A stretch of 36,660 bases of DNA, taken from assembly GCA_030647555.1 (NCBI GenBank), contig JAUSJG010000004.1, positions 1-36,660 on the forward strand, written 5' to 3'. Under the pieces are notes generated by a model that was not told the DNA's origin, ran no database searches, and saw only the letters and a program-made list of their open reading frames with translations. This stretch comes from a bacterium (GTDB taxonomy: Bacteria; Patescibacteriota; Andersenbacteria; UBA10190; CAIZMI01). Positions 1 to 7,699 of this stretch are shown here, piece by piece. The position numbers and the translations under genes are program-made. Numbering within the stretch: the first letter of the stretch is position 1; each line of letters opens with the position of its first letter.

Positions 1-91
1 TATTCTAAATCCGGCGCGAAAAGAAAGTTTTTCTGCGGTGTTGCGCGCAGGGCGCGCGGTGGCGGGGCTGGCCTCCATTATTCGGTTACGT

Positions 92-285
92 TCAGCCGTT
101 TCGCATAAAATGGGTTCGAGCCGTTTCAAAAAGACGCTCCAAGATGTGACTTTCCGTTTTTTTACCGCTTTTTTCATTGGCGACGTCCAACGCCGACCAC
201 GGCTCGACGGACGCGTTTTGTGGGGGGAAACTGTCGCCGACTGGCGGACGCGGACGCATTTCGCGGTTCGCCAAGACGAGGTTCG
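92..285 (-). pseudogene. C-terminal fragment of a serine recombinase (inverted duplicate)
   Basis: On the minus strand this stretch encodes about 65 residues, from NLVLANREM through WSALDVANEK to a stop at 92-94. They are nearly identical to the C-terminal segment of the intact recombinase at 318-1946 (NLVLANREM...ALDVANEKSGQKTESQILER). The two versions part after ILER: this copy ends LFETARTHFMRNG, while the intact gene continues into antisense tRNA. No resolvase domain is attached, so it is a remnant or a silent alternative C-terminus. It sits head-to-head with the intact gene, so an inversion between the repeat arms would connect the recombinase body to this ending. Confidence 0.7.
135..285. 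repeat. Left arm of 151-bp inverted repeat flanking the recombinase
   Basis: Read as reverse complement, this segment matches 1717-1867 over 151 bases with only about five or six mismatches, most of them clustered at 142-146. Its outer end CGCTCCA equals the last seven bases of the tRNA-Gly gene that ends in the right arm. The two arms enclose the unique part of the recombinase gene (about 286-1716). Confidence 0.92.
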
Positions 286-317
286 TCTCCCGCGCGCTTA
301 TTTTGTCTAATAATTTT

Positions 318-1946
318 ATGAACATAAACAACAACAAATTCTTTCTCTATGCCCGCAAGTCAACGGATGTGGAAGATAAACAGGTTTTATCTATTGAAGC
401 GCAGATCGCGGAATTACGCGCGTATGCTGTTCAATCTGGATTAAATATCGTTGAGGAGTTTATCGAAAAACAGTCTGCCAAAATTCCGGGCAGACCGATC
501 TTCGGGAAAATGCTGGAACGTATCGAGAAAGGTGAAGCAAGCGGAGTTTTGGCGTGGCACCCCGATAGATTGGCGCGTAATTCCGTGGATGGCGGGAAAA
601 TAATCTATCTCGTTGATTGCGGACATATTACAGCCTTGAAATTCGCGCAGTTTTGGTTTGAGCCAACACCGCAAGGAAAGTTTATGCTCTCTATCGCTTT
701 CGGACAAAGTAAATACTATGTGGACGCGCTTTCTGAAAATACAAAACGGGGCTTGCGCCAAAAAGTAAGGCGTGGTGAATATCCCTCGCTTGCCCCTGTT
801 GGCTATCTCAATGATTCGCGGACAAAAACGGTGGTGGTGGATAAAAAACGCGCTTCGCTTATTCGCAGGGCGTTTGAGCTGTATGCCAAGAACGAAAGCA
901 GGTTAGAGGATATCTCAAACTTTTTGGCGCAATCCGGGATCACATCAAGGAATGGAAAACATCTCCACCGCAACAGAGTTACGTTTATTCTTTCCAATCC
1001 GTTTTACTACGGACATTTTCGCTATGCCGGAGAGATTCACGAAGGCAAGCACTCGCCAATCGTTTCAAAGAAAATTTTTGATCAGACGCAGGAAATACTG
1101 AAACAACGAGGCAGACCGCACCACAAGCAGAAAAATGAACCACAAGCATATTGTGGACTGCTTTCCTGCGCCTCATGCGGAATGATGATCACCGGCGAAT
1201 ACAAGGTTAAAAAACAGAAAAATGGGAATGTGCATAACTATACTTATTATCATTGCTCTAAAAAATCTAAAACTATCAAATGTCCCGAGCCCTGTATTCG
1301 CCAAGAGGAACTGGACAAGCAAATTTCCTCTTTGCTGCAAAAATATTCTTTGAGTAAAGACTGGGCGGAAAAAATGCGTGCAATGTTGGAAAAAGAAAAA
1401 TTGGAAGTCACACAATCATCCACCGCTTTTGTTCAGGAAAACCAAAACCGAATTCGCGTCATCCAAACGAAACTCCAGCGACTTCTTGACGGGTATTTGG
1501 AGCAGGATATTGAACGAGAAATCTATCGTACCGAAAAAGCAAAACTACTATCTGAAAAGAAGTCGCTGGAGGAGCAAACGGTGCGGATTGAACAAAAGCG
1601 GACGGGCTGGCTCGAACCGATGGCAAAATGGCTAAAAGAGGCGGAAAACGTGTCTAAAATCGCGCGGGAGAGCGACCTTTTTGCGAAAAAGGTTGCAGCC
1701 AAAGAAATCTTTGGCTCGAACCTCGTCTTGGCGAACCGCGAAATGCGTCCGCGTCCGCCAGTCGGCGACAGTTTCCCCCCACAAAACGCGTCCGTCGAGC
1801 CGTGGTCGGCGTTGGACGTCGCCAATGAAAAAAGCGGTCAAAAAACGGAAAGTCAGATTCTGGAGCGGGTAACGAGAATCGGACTCGTATCTCAGCCTTG
1901 GGAAGGCCGCGTTCTACCACTGAACCATACCCGCATAGATTTTTAA
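318..1946 (+). CDS. Large serine recombinase (resolvase/invertase family integrase)
   Basis: This is a 542-residue large serine recombinase that would cut and rejoin DNA at short attachment sites. The N-terminal resolvase domain has FFLYARKSTD (nucleophile Ser15) and WHPDRLARN. A recombinase domain follows (GYLNDSRTKT, ILSNPFYYGHF), then a zinc ribbon (CASCG ... YYHCSKK) and a coiled coil at about residues 355-450. ATG 318 is chosen because the family N-terminus begins there; the upstream extension to 177 lies in the left repeat arm. I see no Shine-Dalgarno sequence. The last ~75 residues come from the right repeat arm and then from antisense tRNA-Gly, so the C-terminus depends on the insertion site. 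The arrangement suggests an element integrated at the 3' end of the tRNA gene. Confidence 0.93.
   Translation: MNINNNKFFLYARKSTDVEDKQVLSIEAQIAELRAYAVQSGLNIVEEFIEKQSAKIPGRPIFGKMLERIEKGEASGVLAWHPDRLARNSVDGGKIIYLVDCGHITALKFAQFWFEPTPQGKFMLSIAFGQSKYYVDALSENTKRGLRQKVRRGEYPSLAPVGYLNDSRTKTVVVDKKRASLIRRAFELYAKNESRLEDISNFLAQSGITSRNGKHLHRNRVTFILSNPFYYGHFRYAGEIHEGKHSPIVSKKIFDQTQEILKQRGRPHHKQKNEPQAYCGLLSCASCGMMITGEYKVKKQKNGNVHNYTYYHCSKKSKTIKCPEPCIRQEELDKQISSLLQKYSLSKDWAEKMRAMLEKEKLEVTQSSTAFVQENQNRIRVIQTKLQRLLDGYLEQDIEREIYRTEKAKLLSEKKSLEEQTVRIEQKRTGWLEPMAKWLKEAENVSKIARESDLFAKKVAAKEIFGSNLVLANREMRPRPPVGDSFPPQNASVEPWSALDVANEKSGQKTESQILERVTRIGLVSQPWEGRVLPLNHTRIDF
1717..1867. repeat. Right arm of 151-bp inverted repeat flanking the recombinase
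   Basis: This is the partner of 135-285 in inverted orientation. It contains the C-terminal codons of the recombinase and, at 1861-1867, the final seven bases of the minus-strand tRNA-Gly. The overlap with the tRNA 3' end is what would be expected if the tRNA end is the attachment site. Confidence 0.92.
1861..1934 (-). tRNA. tRNA-Gly(CCC)
   Basis: The minus strand folds as a complete cloverleaf: acceptor GCGGGTA/TACCCGC, D stem GTTC/GAAC, anticodon stem CGGCC/GGCTG with loop TTCCCAA (anticodon CCC), T stem ACGAG/CTCGT, discriminator T and an encoded CCA. It is 74 nt long. The recombinase reading frame passes through it antisense, so its 3' end is probably the integration site of the recombinase element. 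Confidence 0.93.
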
Positions 1947-1975
1947 ACTATTTATATTTGTTTTGTCTCATACAT

Positions 1976-2010
1976 TGTGCAATTTTGCAATCGGAATGCA
2001 AAATTGCACA
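1976..2010. repeat. Perfect 14-bp hairpin
   Basis: TGTGCAATTTTGCA is followed by a 7-base loop and its exact reverse complement. It lies between the recombinase/tRNA-Gly unit and tRNA-Thr. There is no T-run directly after it on the plus strand, so it is not a textbook terminator. It could still stop or protect the recombinase transcript. Confidence 0.7.
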
Positions 2011-2115
2011 GAAAAATAAGTTGATTACTTGTCAAAAGTGACTTTTTTTGCTTAGATTTGTCTGTTGAGGAGTAGGTTCTGATTTCCGATTTCTGACATC
2101 CGATCTCCTAGTCTT

Positions 2116-2186
2116 GCCGGAGTAGCTCAATGGCAGAGCAATGCTTTCGTAAAGCAGAGATACGGGTTCGATTCCCTTCTTCGGCT
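2116..2186 (+). tRNA. tRNA-Thr(CGU)
   Basis: The cloverleaf has acceptor GCCGGAG/CTTCGGC (one G-U pair), D stem GCTC/GAGC, anticodon loop TTCGTAA (anticodon CGU) and a T arm with GGGTTCGATTCCC. The first anticodon-stem pair and one T-stem pair look mismatched. CCA is not encoded (the sequence after the discriminator T is CTC), unlike the other two tRNAs here. A hairpin array begins ten bases downstream. Confidence 0.88.
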
Positions 2187-2196
2187 CTCAAGATTA

Positions 2197-2590
2197 GTTT
2201 CGCTTTGCGAAACAATCAAATGTACACAATACAACCAAACATCCTGTTTGGTTGTATTGCACAAGAATCGAAGAACTCCGAAACTCGGTTTGCCGGAGCG
2301 AATCGAGTTTCGGAGCACCTCAGTTACCATCTAAGCTGTTTTACACAAGAGTCAAAGAACTTCGAAAAATACGTCTGCTGACGAATTTTTCGGAGCTACC
2401 TTTCGTGTCTGCGAAGCAAAACTAATCAAATGTACACCCCGCCCTTGGCGGGGCACAAGAATCAATGAACTCTGGCGTGAGGTTTATTCTCAATAAACCG
2501 AGTGGCAGAGCCAAGAGATCTCGCGCCAAGAGGCGCGGAGTCTCGGAGCGACCTCCTTTATCCATTGCGAAGCGAAACCATTTAACAAGA
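2197..2590. repeat. Array of imperfect tandem hairpin units after tRNA-Thr
   Basis: No gene fits this stretch; it holds at least three degenerate units. Units 1 and 3 share a GTTTCGC/GCGAAAC-like stem or its remnant, then ATCAAATGTACAC, a hairpin (14 bp at 2227-2259; 7 bp at 2437-2453), a linker CACAAGAATCRAWGAACTC, a second hairpin and GGAGCnACCT. Unit 2 keeps the linker (ACACAAGAGTCAAAGAACT), a 16-bp stem with one mismatch (2360-2395) and GGAGCTACCT. The second stem of unit 1 is a perfect 12 bp (2276-2287 with 2304-2315). The stems differ in sequence between units while the linkers are kept, as expected for structured elements. Confidence 0.75.
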
Positions 2591-2618
2591 AAAAATCCGT
2601 GTCGGCGGGACACGGATT
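2588..2618 (-). terminator. Rho-independent terminator of the minus-strand membrane protein gene
   Basis: On the minus strand AATCCGTGTC, a CCCGC-type loop, GACACGGATT and a T-rich tail form a 10-bp stem. It lies 18 bases beyond the stop codon of the gene at 2636-3001. Confidence 0.85.
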
Positions 2619-2635
2619 GGGCGGGATGACGGCGG

Positions 2636-3001
2636 TCAATCGTAGGTGATGATGCGGAACGCATCGATGCGCCACTCTTCGATCTTGTCTTCGTGGCATT
2701 CTCGCACCGTTTCATCCGCGCGACGAACGGCGATGTCGAGTGTTTTGCTAAGATTGAAATACCCGTCACTGTAAGCCTCTTGATAGCGACGGCACAGCTC
2801 TTCTTCTTTCCAAAGCCTGTGAAGAAGTTTCTGTTGCTCACTGCCCAATCCCACCAGAGCGCGTTTTTGCTTGCGACGGATTGAAATAGTGCGAGGAAAA
2901 TTCAGTAACCAGCCCACTGGGGACGAAATACAGGCAACCGCCGAAAAGACGACAGTTACTCCAAAAATTCCCAGACGCTGTTTCAAAAAACTTTCTTTCA
3001 T
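2636..3001 (-). CDS. Hypothetical single-pass membrane protein
   Basis: This is a 121-residue protein beginning MKESFLKQRLGIF. The start at 3001 is chosen because AGGAG lies eight bases upstream on the minus strand. A hydrophobic segment at about residues 9-30 is followed by a basic stretch (RRKQKR) and a charged, probably helical cytoplasmic part rich in Glu, Arg and Asp. I recognise no family. The clear Shine-Dalgarno site and strong terminator differ from the leaderless pattern of many neighbours and fit an acquired gene. It lies between the hairpin array and prfB. Confidence 0.65.
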   Translation of the reverse strand: MKESFLKQRLGIFGVTVVFSAVACISSPVGWLLNFPRTISIRRKQKRALVGLGSEQQKLLHRLWKEEELCRRYQEAYSDGYFNLSKTLDIAVRRADETVRECHEDKIEEWRIDAFRIITYD

Positions 3002-3107
3002 TGCTGGACTCCTGCTAAATGTGTATCGGGGGCGACAGAAGAACATAGAATTATACTCTTAATACGGAAAATTGTCAAGCATGATCATTTCTGATACATT
3101 TGACCCC

Positions 3108-4194
3108 ATGACCTCCAAAGAAGCCCAAGAATTAGTGCTGAGACTGCAAACAGTTTCAGACCGGCTTTGAGTTAGGTAAAAAGCGTATCCGGTTAGTGGA
3201 AATAGGCAAGAAACTGGAAGATCCGGCTCTGTGGAACGATCAAAAACAGGCCACACTGTTACAACGCGAACAATCCGCTTTGCAAAAAGAAGCGGGAAAA
3301 TTAGACGCGCTAAAAAAGGAAATCGCGGATGCGACAGAATTATTATCAATTATTGCGGAAGAAGACGAAGCATCGAAAAAAGAAATTGAAGCGACATTTC
3401 GAAAAATCACAAAGGAACTTTCCAGTTTGGAATTGTTAACCTACTTTTCCGATAAACACGATAATTCGGCGGCAATCATCACGCTATCCGCCGGTGCGGG
3501 GGGTACGGAAGCGCAGGATTGGACTGCCATGCTTTCACGAATGTATTTGCGATATGCTGAAGCACAAGGCTGGAATACGCAAGTATTGGACGAAAATCGT
3601 GGCCAAGAGACAGGTTATAAACACATTACAATTCGGATGGAAGGGGACTATGTTTATGGAAAAATAAAACACGAGGCGGGTGTGCATCGGCTCGTTAGAC
3701 AATCACCGTTTAATGCCGATAATTTACGCCAAACATCGTTTGCGTTATTGGATGTAATCCCGGAAGTGGGGAAGGAAGAAGTGATTATTCGGCCGGAAGA
3801 TTTGGATTTTGAAGCTTTTCGCAGTGGTGGAAAAGGTGGACAGAACGTCAATAAAGTTTCCACGGCAGTTCGGATTAAACATGTTCCGACAGGCATTACA
3901 ATCGCTTGTTCAACCGAACGCAGTCAGGCGCAAAATCGCGAACGCGTGATGACAATGTTGGCCAGTAAACTGGAACATTTGAGAGAACAACAACACGCTC
4001 AAAGCATCGCCGATGTGCGGGGTGAGGTTAAATCCGCTGAATGGGGCAACCAAATTCGTTCGTATGTTTTGCATCCGTATAAAATGGTGAAAGACCATCG
4101 GACAGAAGTGGAAACATCGGATGCAGAGGGAGTTTTGGATGGGGGATTGGATGAATTTATTACCGCAATGGTGACGCGGGGGAAAGATAAATAA
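3108..4194 (+). CDS. prfB: Peptide chain release factor 2, with programmed +1 frameshift
   Basis: RF2 recognises UAA and UGA stops and releases the finished peptide from the ribosome. The gene is read as 3108-3167 (20 codons from ATG), a +1 shift over T3168, then 3169-4194, giving about 361 residues, normal for RF2. The shifted frame runs LELGKKRIRL...LEDPALWND, the usual RF2 N-terminus. The RF2-specific SPF tripeptide (RQSPFNAD) recognises the stop codon, and SGGKGGQNVNK carries the catalytic GGQ. The frameshift makes synthesis depend on RF2 level. It is followed by an AT-rich palindrome and ftsE. Confidence 0.97.
3165..3170 (+). promoter_or_regulatory. prfB +1 frameshift site CTT TGA
   Basis: In the prfB frame CTT (Leu) is followed directly by TGA, the canonical slippery site of bacterial RF2 genes. 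The AGGGGG-type internal Shine-Dalgarno element usually found three bases upstream is absent (the sequence is CAGACCGG), so slippage may be weaker or differently stimulated. Confidence 0.9.
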
Positions 4195-4197
4195 ATT

Positions 4198-4325
4198 ATC
4201 AATTTTCAATGGCCAATTATCAATTAATGTTCAATTTTTAAATTATCAATTATCAAAAATCCGCAGCGTTTGATAATTAGAGTATTTGATAATTAATTGA
4301 ACATTGATCATTGAGAATTGAAAAT
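4198..4325. repeat. AT-rich imperfect palindrome
   Basis: The left side (TTATCAATTTTCAATGG..., TTAATGTTCAATTTT, AATTATCAA) is mirrored by the right side (TTGATAATTAATTGAACA, TTGAGAATTGAAAATT), giving a long imperfect inverted repeat between prfB and ftsE. It contains no gene. It could form a transcript-end hairpin or be a small relic element. Confidence 0.6.
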
Positions 4326-4389
4326 TAGCCAAAGCTGATTTTCCAGTTGGGTTAGAAATATCTGTTGAATTATCTTTCATCGACGTTTG

Positions 4390-4398
4390 TGCTATAAT
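4390..4398 (+). promoter_or_regulatory. Extended -10 promoter of ftsE
   Basis: TGCTATAAT combines an extended -10 TG with a perfect TATAAT at 4393-4398, six bases before GTG 4405. Transcription would start at about the G of the start codon, so the ftsEX mRNA is probably leaderless. Confidence 0.75.
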
Positions 4399-4404
4399 TC
4401 CCCC

Positions 4405-5085
4405 GTGATTCTCTTCCAAAACGTCAGCAAAAATTATACTAAGGGAACCTCCGCGTTGGACGACATAAACCTCGAAATACAAACCGGTGAATTCGTTTCA
4501 ATTGTAGGACAGAGTGGTGCGGGAAAAAGTACGTTACTGCGCTTATTGTTTGCCGAGGAATTTCCCACGAATGGTTCGGTGATTATCGATGGTTGGGATA
4601 TTACATCTATAAAACCTTGGCAAATTCCGCACCTACGCCGTCAGATTGGCGTTGTGTTTCAGGATTTCAAACTGATTACCGATAAGACGGCTTTTGAGAA
4701 TGTCGCTTTTGCGATGGAAGTCACCGGTGAAGATACACGAGATATAAAAAGAACGGTTCCCCAATTATTAAAACTTGTGAACCTTTCCGATAAAACTGAA
4801 AACTATCCTTGGCAAATGTCCGGTGGTGAACAGCAACGTGTTGCTCTCGCGCGAGCATTGGCTTTCAAGCCACAGATTATTTTAGCTGACGAACCGACAG
4901 GTAATCTCGACGCATTACACGCGTGGGATATTATTCAGTTGCTTCTTAAAATTAATAAATTGGGCACGACGATCTTGCTCGCTTCACATGATGAAGCGAT
5001 TGTTAACGCCGTGAAAAAACGCGTCGTGACATTAGATAAGGGAAAAGTTGTTCGTGATCAAAAAACAGGGAGATACGCACTATGA
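4405..5085 (+). CDS. ftsE: Cell division ATP-binding protein FtsE
   Basis: FtsE is the cytoplasmic ATPase of the FtsEX complex, which links the divisome to control of peptidoglycan hydrolases. This 226-residue protein shows Walker [10 protein letters not shown], a Q-loop (VVFQDFKLI), the ABC signature MSGGEQQR, Walker B IILADEPT and a switch His (LLASHDEA). The start is GTG 4405, since a perfect TATAAT ends six bases before it and family homology begins there; the upstream in-frame TTG overlaps the promoter. The stop overlaps the ftsX start by four bases (ATGA), indicating translational coupling. Confidence 0.95.
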   Translation: MILFQNVSKNYTKGTSALDDINLEIQTGEFVSIVGQSGAGKSTLLRLLFAEEFPTNGSVIIDGWDITSIKPWQIPHLRRQIGVVFQDFKLITDKTAFENVAFAMEVTGEDTRDIKRTVPQLLKLVNLSDKTENYPWQMSGGEQQRVALARALAFKPQIILADEPTGNLDALHAWDIIQLLLKINKLGTTILLASHDEAIVNAVKKRVVTLDKGKVVRDQKTGRYAL

Positions 5086-6002
5086 AAATGCAAGCACTGG
5101 GTCGGGCAATTAAATCCGGCGCAACCCATTTTTGGCGCAATATCTGGTTGTCGTTGGCGGCAACGGGGGTAATGGTTCTCACATTGGCGATGCTCGCGTT
5201 AATAATGGTTGTGTCTGTTCTTGGACAAAACATTCTTAGTGGGATTGAGTCTAAGGTGGATATAACCGTATTTATGGCGGAAGATTCGGCGGAAGCGGCA
5301 ATTATGGCCGTGAAAAACGATATCGAGGGTTTAAAGCAGGTTTCCGAGGTTGTATATGTGTCAAAAGAAAAATCGCTTTCCGCTTTTCAAGAAAAGCATA
5401 AAAATAATCCGCGTATTGCTCAAGCTTTAACGGAGCTTGGTAGTAATCCAATGCAGGCGGCACTGGTGGTGAAGGCGGAAAATATTGAAGCCTATAACGC
5501 GATTAATGAATCTCTAAAAAGTCCCAAATATCAACGCTTGATTGCGCGGGTTACCTATGAAGACAATAGTGAAATTATTACGCGATTGTCGGCTGTAATT
5601 AAAACGGCGCGAAAGGTTGGGATGGCTATCACTCTCGCGTTGGCGGTAATCGCGGTGCTTGTCACATTCAACACGATTCGTTTGGCTATTTACGGTTACC
5701 ATCGGGAAATTGAAATTATGACGTTGGTTGGGGCCTCACCATGGTTTATTAAGGGGCCGTTCGTAATTGAAGGGATAATTTCCGGGTTTGTGGCTTCCTT
5801 TTTTACTATTCTTCTGCTTTACCCATTTCTACGGATAGTCTCGCCCGGTGTAGGCGCGTTTTTTGTGGATAATCAATTCAGTATCTATCAGTGGGCGAAC
5901 GATAATTTTGTGATGGTGATCGCATTGGTGGGTAGCGCGGGAATTTTGCTTGGCGCGATCAGTAGTATCATTGCTGTCCAACGCTATCTGAAGGCGCAGT
6001 AA
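5082..6002 (+). CDS. ftsX: Cell division protein FtsX
   Basis: FtsX is the membrane partner of FtsE. The 306-residue protein has the family layout: a membrane segment at about residues 22-44, an extracellular domain of about 120 residues, then three membrane segments near 172-198, 225-250 and 275-300 (permease fold, with NTIRLAIYGYHREIEIMTLVGA before the third). It overlaps ftsE by four bases. It converges with the minus-strand gene ending at 6019, with only a 16-base gap. Confidence 0.94.
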   Translation: MKMQALGRAIKSGATHFWRNIWLSLAATGVMVLTLAMLALIMVVSVLGQNILSGIESKVDITVFMAEDSAEAAIMAVKNDIEGLKQVSEVVYVSKEKSLSAFQEKHKNNPRIAQALTELGSNPMQAALVVKAENIEAYNAINESLKSPKYQRLIARVTYEDNSEIITRLSAVIKTARKVGMAITLALAVIAVLVTFNTIRLAIYGYHREIEIMTLVGASPWFIKGPFVIEGIISGFVASFFTILLLYPFLRIVSPGVGAFFVDNQFSIYQWANDNFVMVIALVGSAGILLGAISSIIAVQRYLKAQ

Positions 6003-6018
6003 AAAATATATCGAGATT

Positions 6019-6567
6019 TTATATCGTTGCTTTCCGCAACGAGAAATCTAATTTTACGACCTTAACTTTCTTCGCTTTTGGCACGAAGATTTTTTTACTG
6101 GTTGTTTCGTAGCCTCTTCTGGAACAAAATACGGTATAATTTCCCGGTTGTAAAAGAATAAAGAATAAACCGGAATTGTCGGTAATACGTACCTGGACAA
6201 ATCTGTCTCCGGAAGCGACGCGAATCGTTGCTATGTCTAAAGGTTGACCGGTAGAAGCGTCAACAACAGTGCCTGTTTGTTTTCGACGTCTCAACATTTG
6301 AATTGTTTTGTAACCAAAAACGATAACATAAAGACATTCAAAAATAATGTTGAGTGTCGAGGGTTCATTAACCAAAAAATATGTATTAAGGAACACACCC
6401 AGAATCAAAAAAGGAAAGCTGTTTATATCAAGCCATTCTATGAATTTGGAATACGAGTGTATTATAAAATGCTGGAATGGTGTTCTTTTGTTTTCACGAT
6501 CCATGAGAACAAACATACGTGGCAAAACCTTACTTTCAGTCTCGTTTTTGATTGGTTGATCAACCAT
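6019..6567 (-). CDS. Membrane protein with C-terminal carboxypeptidase-regulatory-like domain
   Basis: This 182-residue protein has two hydrophobic segments (about residues 49-66 and 70-90, FPFLILGVFLNTYFLV and IIFECLYVIVFGY). A basic stretch (RRRKQ) and a small beta-sandwich domain at 97-182 follow: GTVVDASTGQPLDIATIRV, DNSGLFFILLQPGNYTV, RRGYETTSKKI. This is the carboxypeptidase regulatory-like / Cna-B-type repeat signature, usually an adhesion or scaffold module. The basic stretch suggests that the domain may be cytoplasmic. It overlaps the upstream gene by eight bases (ATGGTTGA), so the pair is translationally coupled. Confidence 0.75.
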   Translation of the reverse strand: MVDQPIKNETESKVLPRMFVLMDRENKRTPFQHFIIHSYSKFIEWLDINSFPFLILGVFLNTYFLVNEPSTLNIIFECLYVIVFGYKTIQMLRRRKQTGTVVDASTGQPLDIATIRVASGDRFVQVRITDNSGLFFILLQPGNYTVFCSRRGYETTSKKIFVPKAKKVKVVKLDFSLRKATI

Positions 6568-7636
6568 TGAGATTCATATTAGAGCGTTTAAAGTTAATTA
6601 ATCCGGAACGATATATAAATTCACCGGATTGCATTGCAAACATTGGTTCTTCAACGGAAGGGAAAATATAGCCCGGTTTTTGAACCACGAACTTGTATTC
6701 ACCTTGTTGCAATAAATCACCGGCATTTCCCGTTTTAGAATCACTTATCCATGTGGCACGAACTTTTCCGTCGGGTGAAAAAATATTGATAATAGCTCCG
6801 CCAACAGGTTTGCCTGTTACGGCGTCGATGACTTTTACCCAGTGCTCGGGACGCCGACGGTCTGTTACAAAAATGGCCGAAGAAATACTAAATAATGAAA
6901 AGGCAATCGGTATCATACCAACAACAGGGATCGCCATTACAATCGCCTTTATTCCCTTACCCAGAATAGTTTTGCTACAAGCCGCGATGGCGCCGGAACC
7001 GGAACTGTTAAAATCATCATCCGTATTAAAAGAGGTTGTGGTTGAAGTTGTGGGAGAACCGGATGGCTCCGGGGACGGCTCGGCTGTTGCACTTGGAGTA
7101 AGTGTAGATAGTGGTTCAACCACAGGAGAAGGAGAAGGGGTGGGGGTGGCTAAAATGTCCCGGCAAACTACAACCTTTCTCTCTTTTTCATATTTACCCG
7201 TAACATCATACCCGACGCTATTTGCCTCAAAGGTTGTTCGAATGATAAAAGATGAACAAATATTGGTGCCCCCAGCGCGCCCTTCTTTTTCAAAATCCAG
7301 AGGAATTTTGACGTCAAATTCTTGAAGATGCGTTTGATCGATGGGGTTGATGTGTTGGATAATCGTGGGATCGATAGTTTTGTCTTTTGATGTGGTAATA
7401 ATTTGTGTTCGTAACCCACTCTTAAAAAACTCATGATAAATTGATTCATTAAGCTCAATTCGCATATTTAATATTTGGCCGTAATTGGAGTTTATATTGC
7501 CAATGGGCTCTGTTTCGGATTTTTCGAGGATTTTTATTGCCGAAAAAGCATCCATCCAGGTGGTAGCTCTTGCTTGTGGCGCGATTAAAATAGCAGTTGA
7601 TATCAGTATTCCAAACCCTATTTTACCTATTTTCAT
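6560..7636 (-). CDS. Exported membrane protein with Pro/Ser/Thr linker and carboxypeptidase-regulatory-like domain
   Basis: This 358-residue protein starts with a signal peptide (ILISTAILIAPQARA, cut near residue 25). An N-terminal domain of about 140 residues follows, then a low-complexity P/S/T/E linker (about 168-210), a hydrophobic segment near 235-262 (IVMAIPVVGMIPIAFSLFS) followed by DRRRPE, and a C-terminal domain with VIDAVTGKPVGGAIINI and LLQQGEYKFVVQKPGY. That domain matches the type in the downstream coupled gene. A minus-strand TACAAT six bases before the ATG suggests a leaderless transcript. The likely role is in the cell envelope; the N-terminal domain is unrecognised. Confidence 0.75.
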   Translation of the reverse strand: MKIGKIGFGILISTAILIAPQARATTWMDAFSAIKILEKSETEPIGNINSNYGQILNMRIELNESIYHEFFKSGLRTQIITTSKDKTIDPTIIQHINPIDQTHLQEFDVKIPLDFEKEGRAGGTNICSSFIIRTTFEANSVGYDVTGKYEKERKVVVCRDILATPTPSPSPVVEPLSTLTPSATAEPSPEPSGSPTTSTTTSFNTDDDFNSSGSGAIAACSKTILGKGIKAIVMAIPVVGMIPIAFSLFSISSAIFVTDRRRPEHWVKVIDAVTGKPVGGAIINIFSPDGKVRATWISDSKTGNAGDLLQQGEYKFVVQKPGYIFPSVEEPMFAMQSGEFIYRSGLINFKRSNMNLNG

Positions 7637-7642
7637 GATATT

Positions 7643-7648
7643 ATTGTA
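7643..7648 (-). promoter_or_regulatory. -10 box of the 6560-7636 gene
   Basis: On the minus strand TACAAT lies six bases before the ATG at 7636. This matches the leaderless spacing seen repeatedly in this window. Confidence 0.6.
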
Positions 7649-7699
7649 CTAAACTTACTGTAAAGCGTCCAAATTAATACAAACGTAACTTTTGAGTAC

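Noticed and set aside
95-141. tRNA-like T arm (GGGTTCGAGCC) left of the recombinase
   Set aside because: No acceptor, D or anticodon stems can be drawn around it, and the following bases do not give a CCA at the right distance.
177-317. In-frame N-terminal extension of the recombinase from ATG 177
   Set aside because: It lies in the left inverted-repeat arm, and family similarity starts at FFLYARKSTD just after ATG 318.
6025-6041. CGTTGC/GCAACG hairpin as ftsX terminator
   Set aside because: It lies inside the last codons of the convergent gene and has no T-run on the plus strand; not enough to call.
6693-7325. 210-codon plus-strand open frame
   Set aside because: It is antisense to a gene with signal peptide, linker and recognisable domain, and its composition is a mirror of the Ser/Thr/Pro linker.
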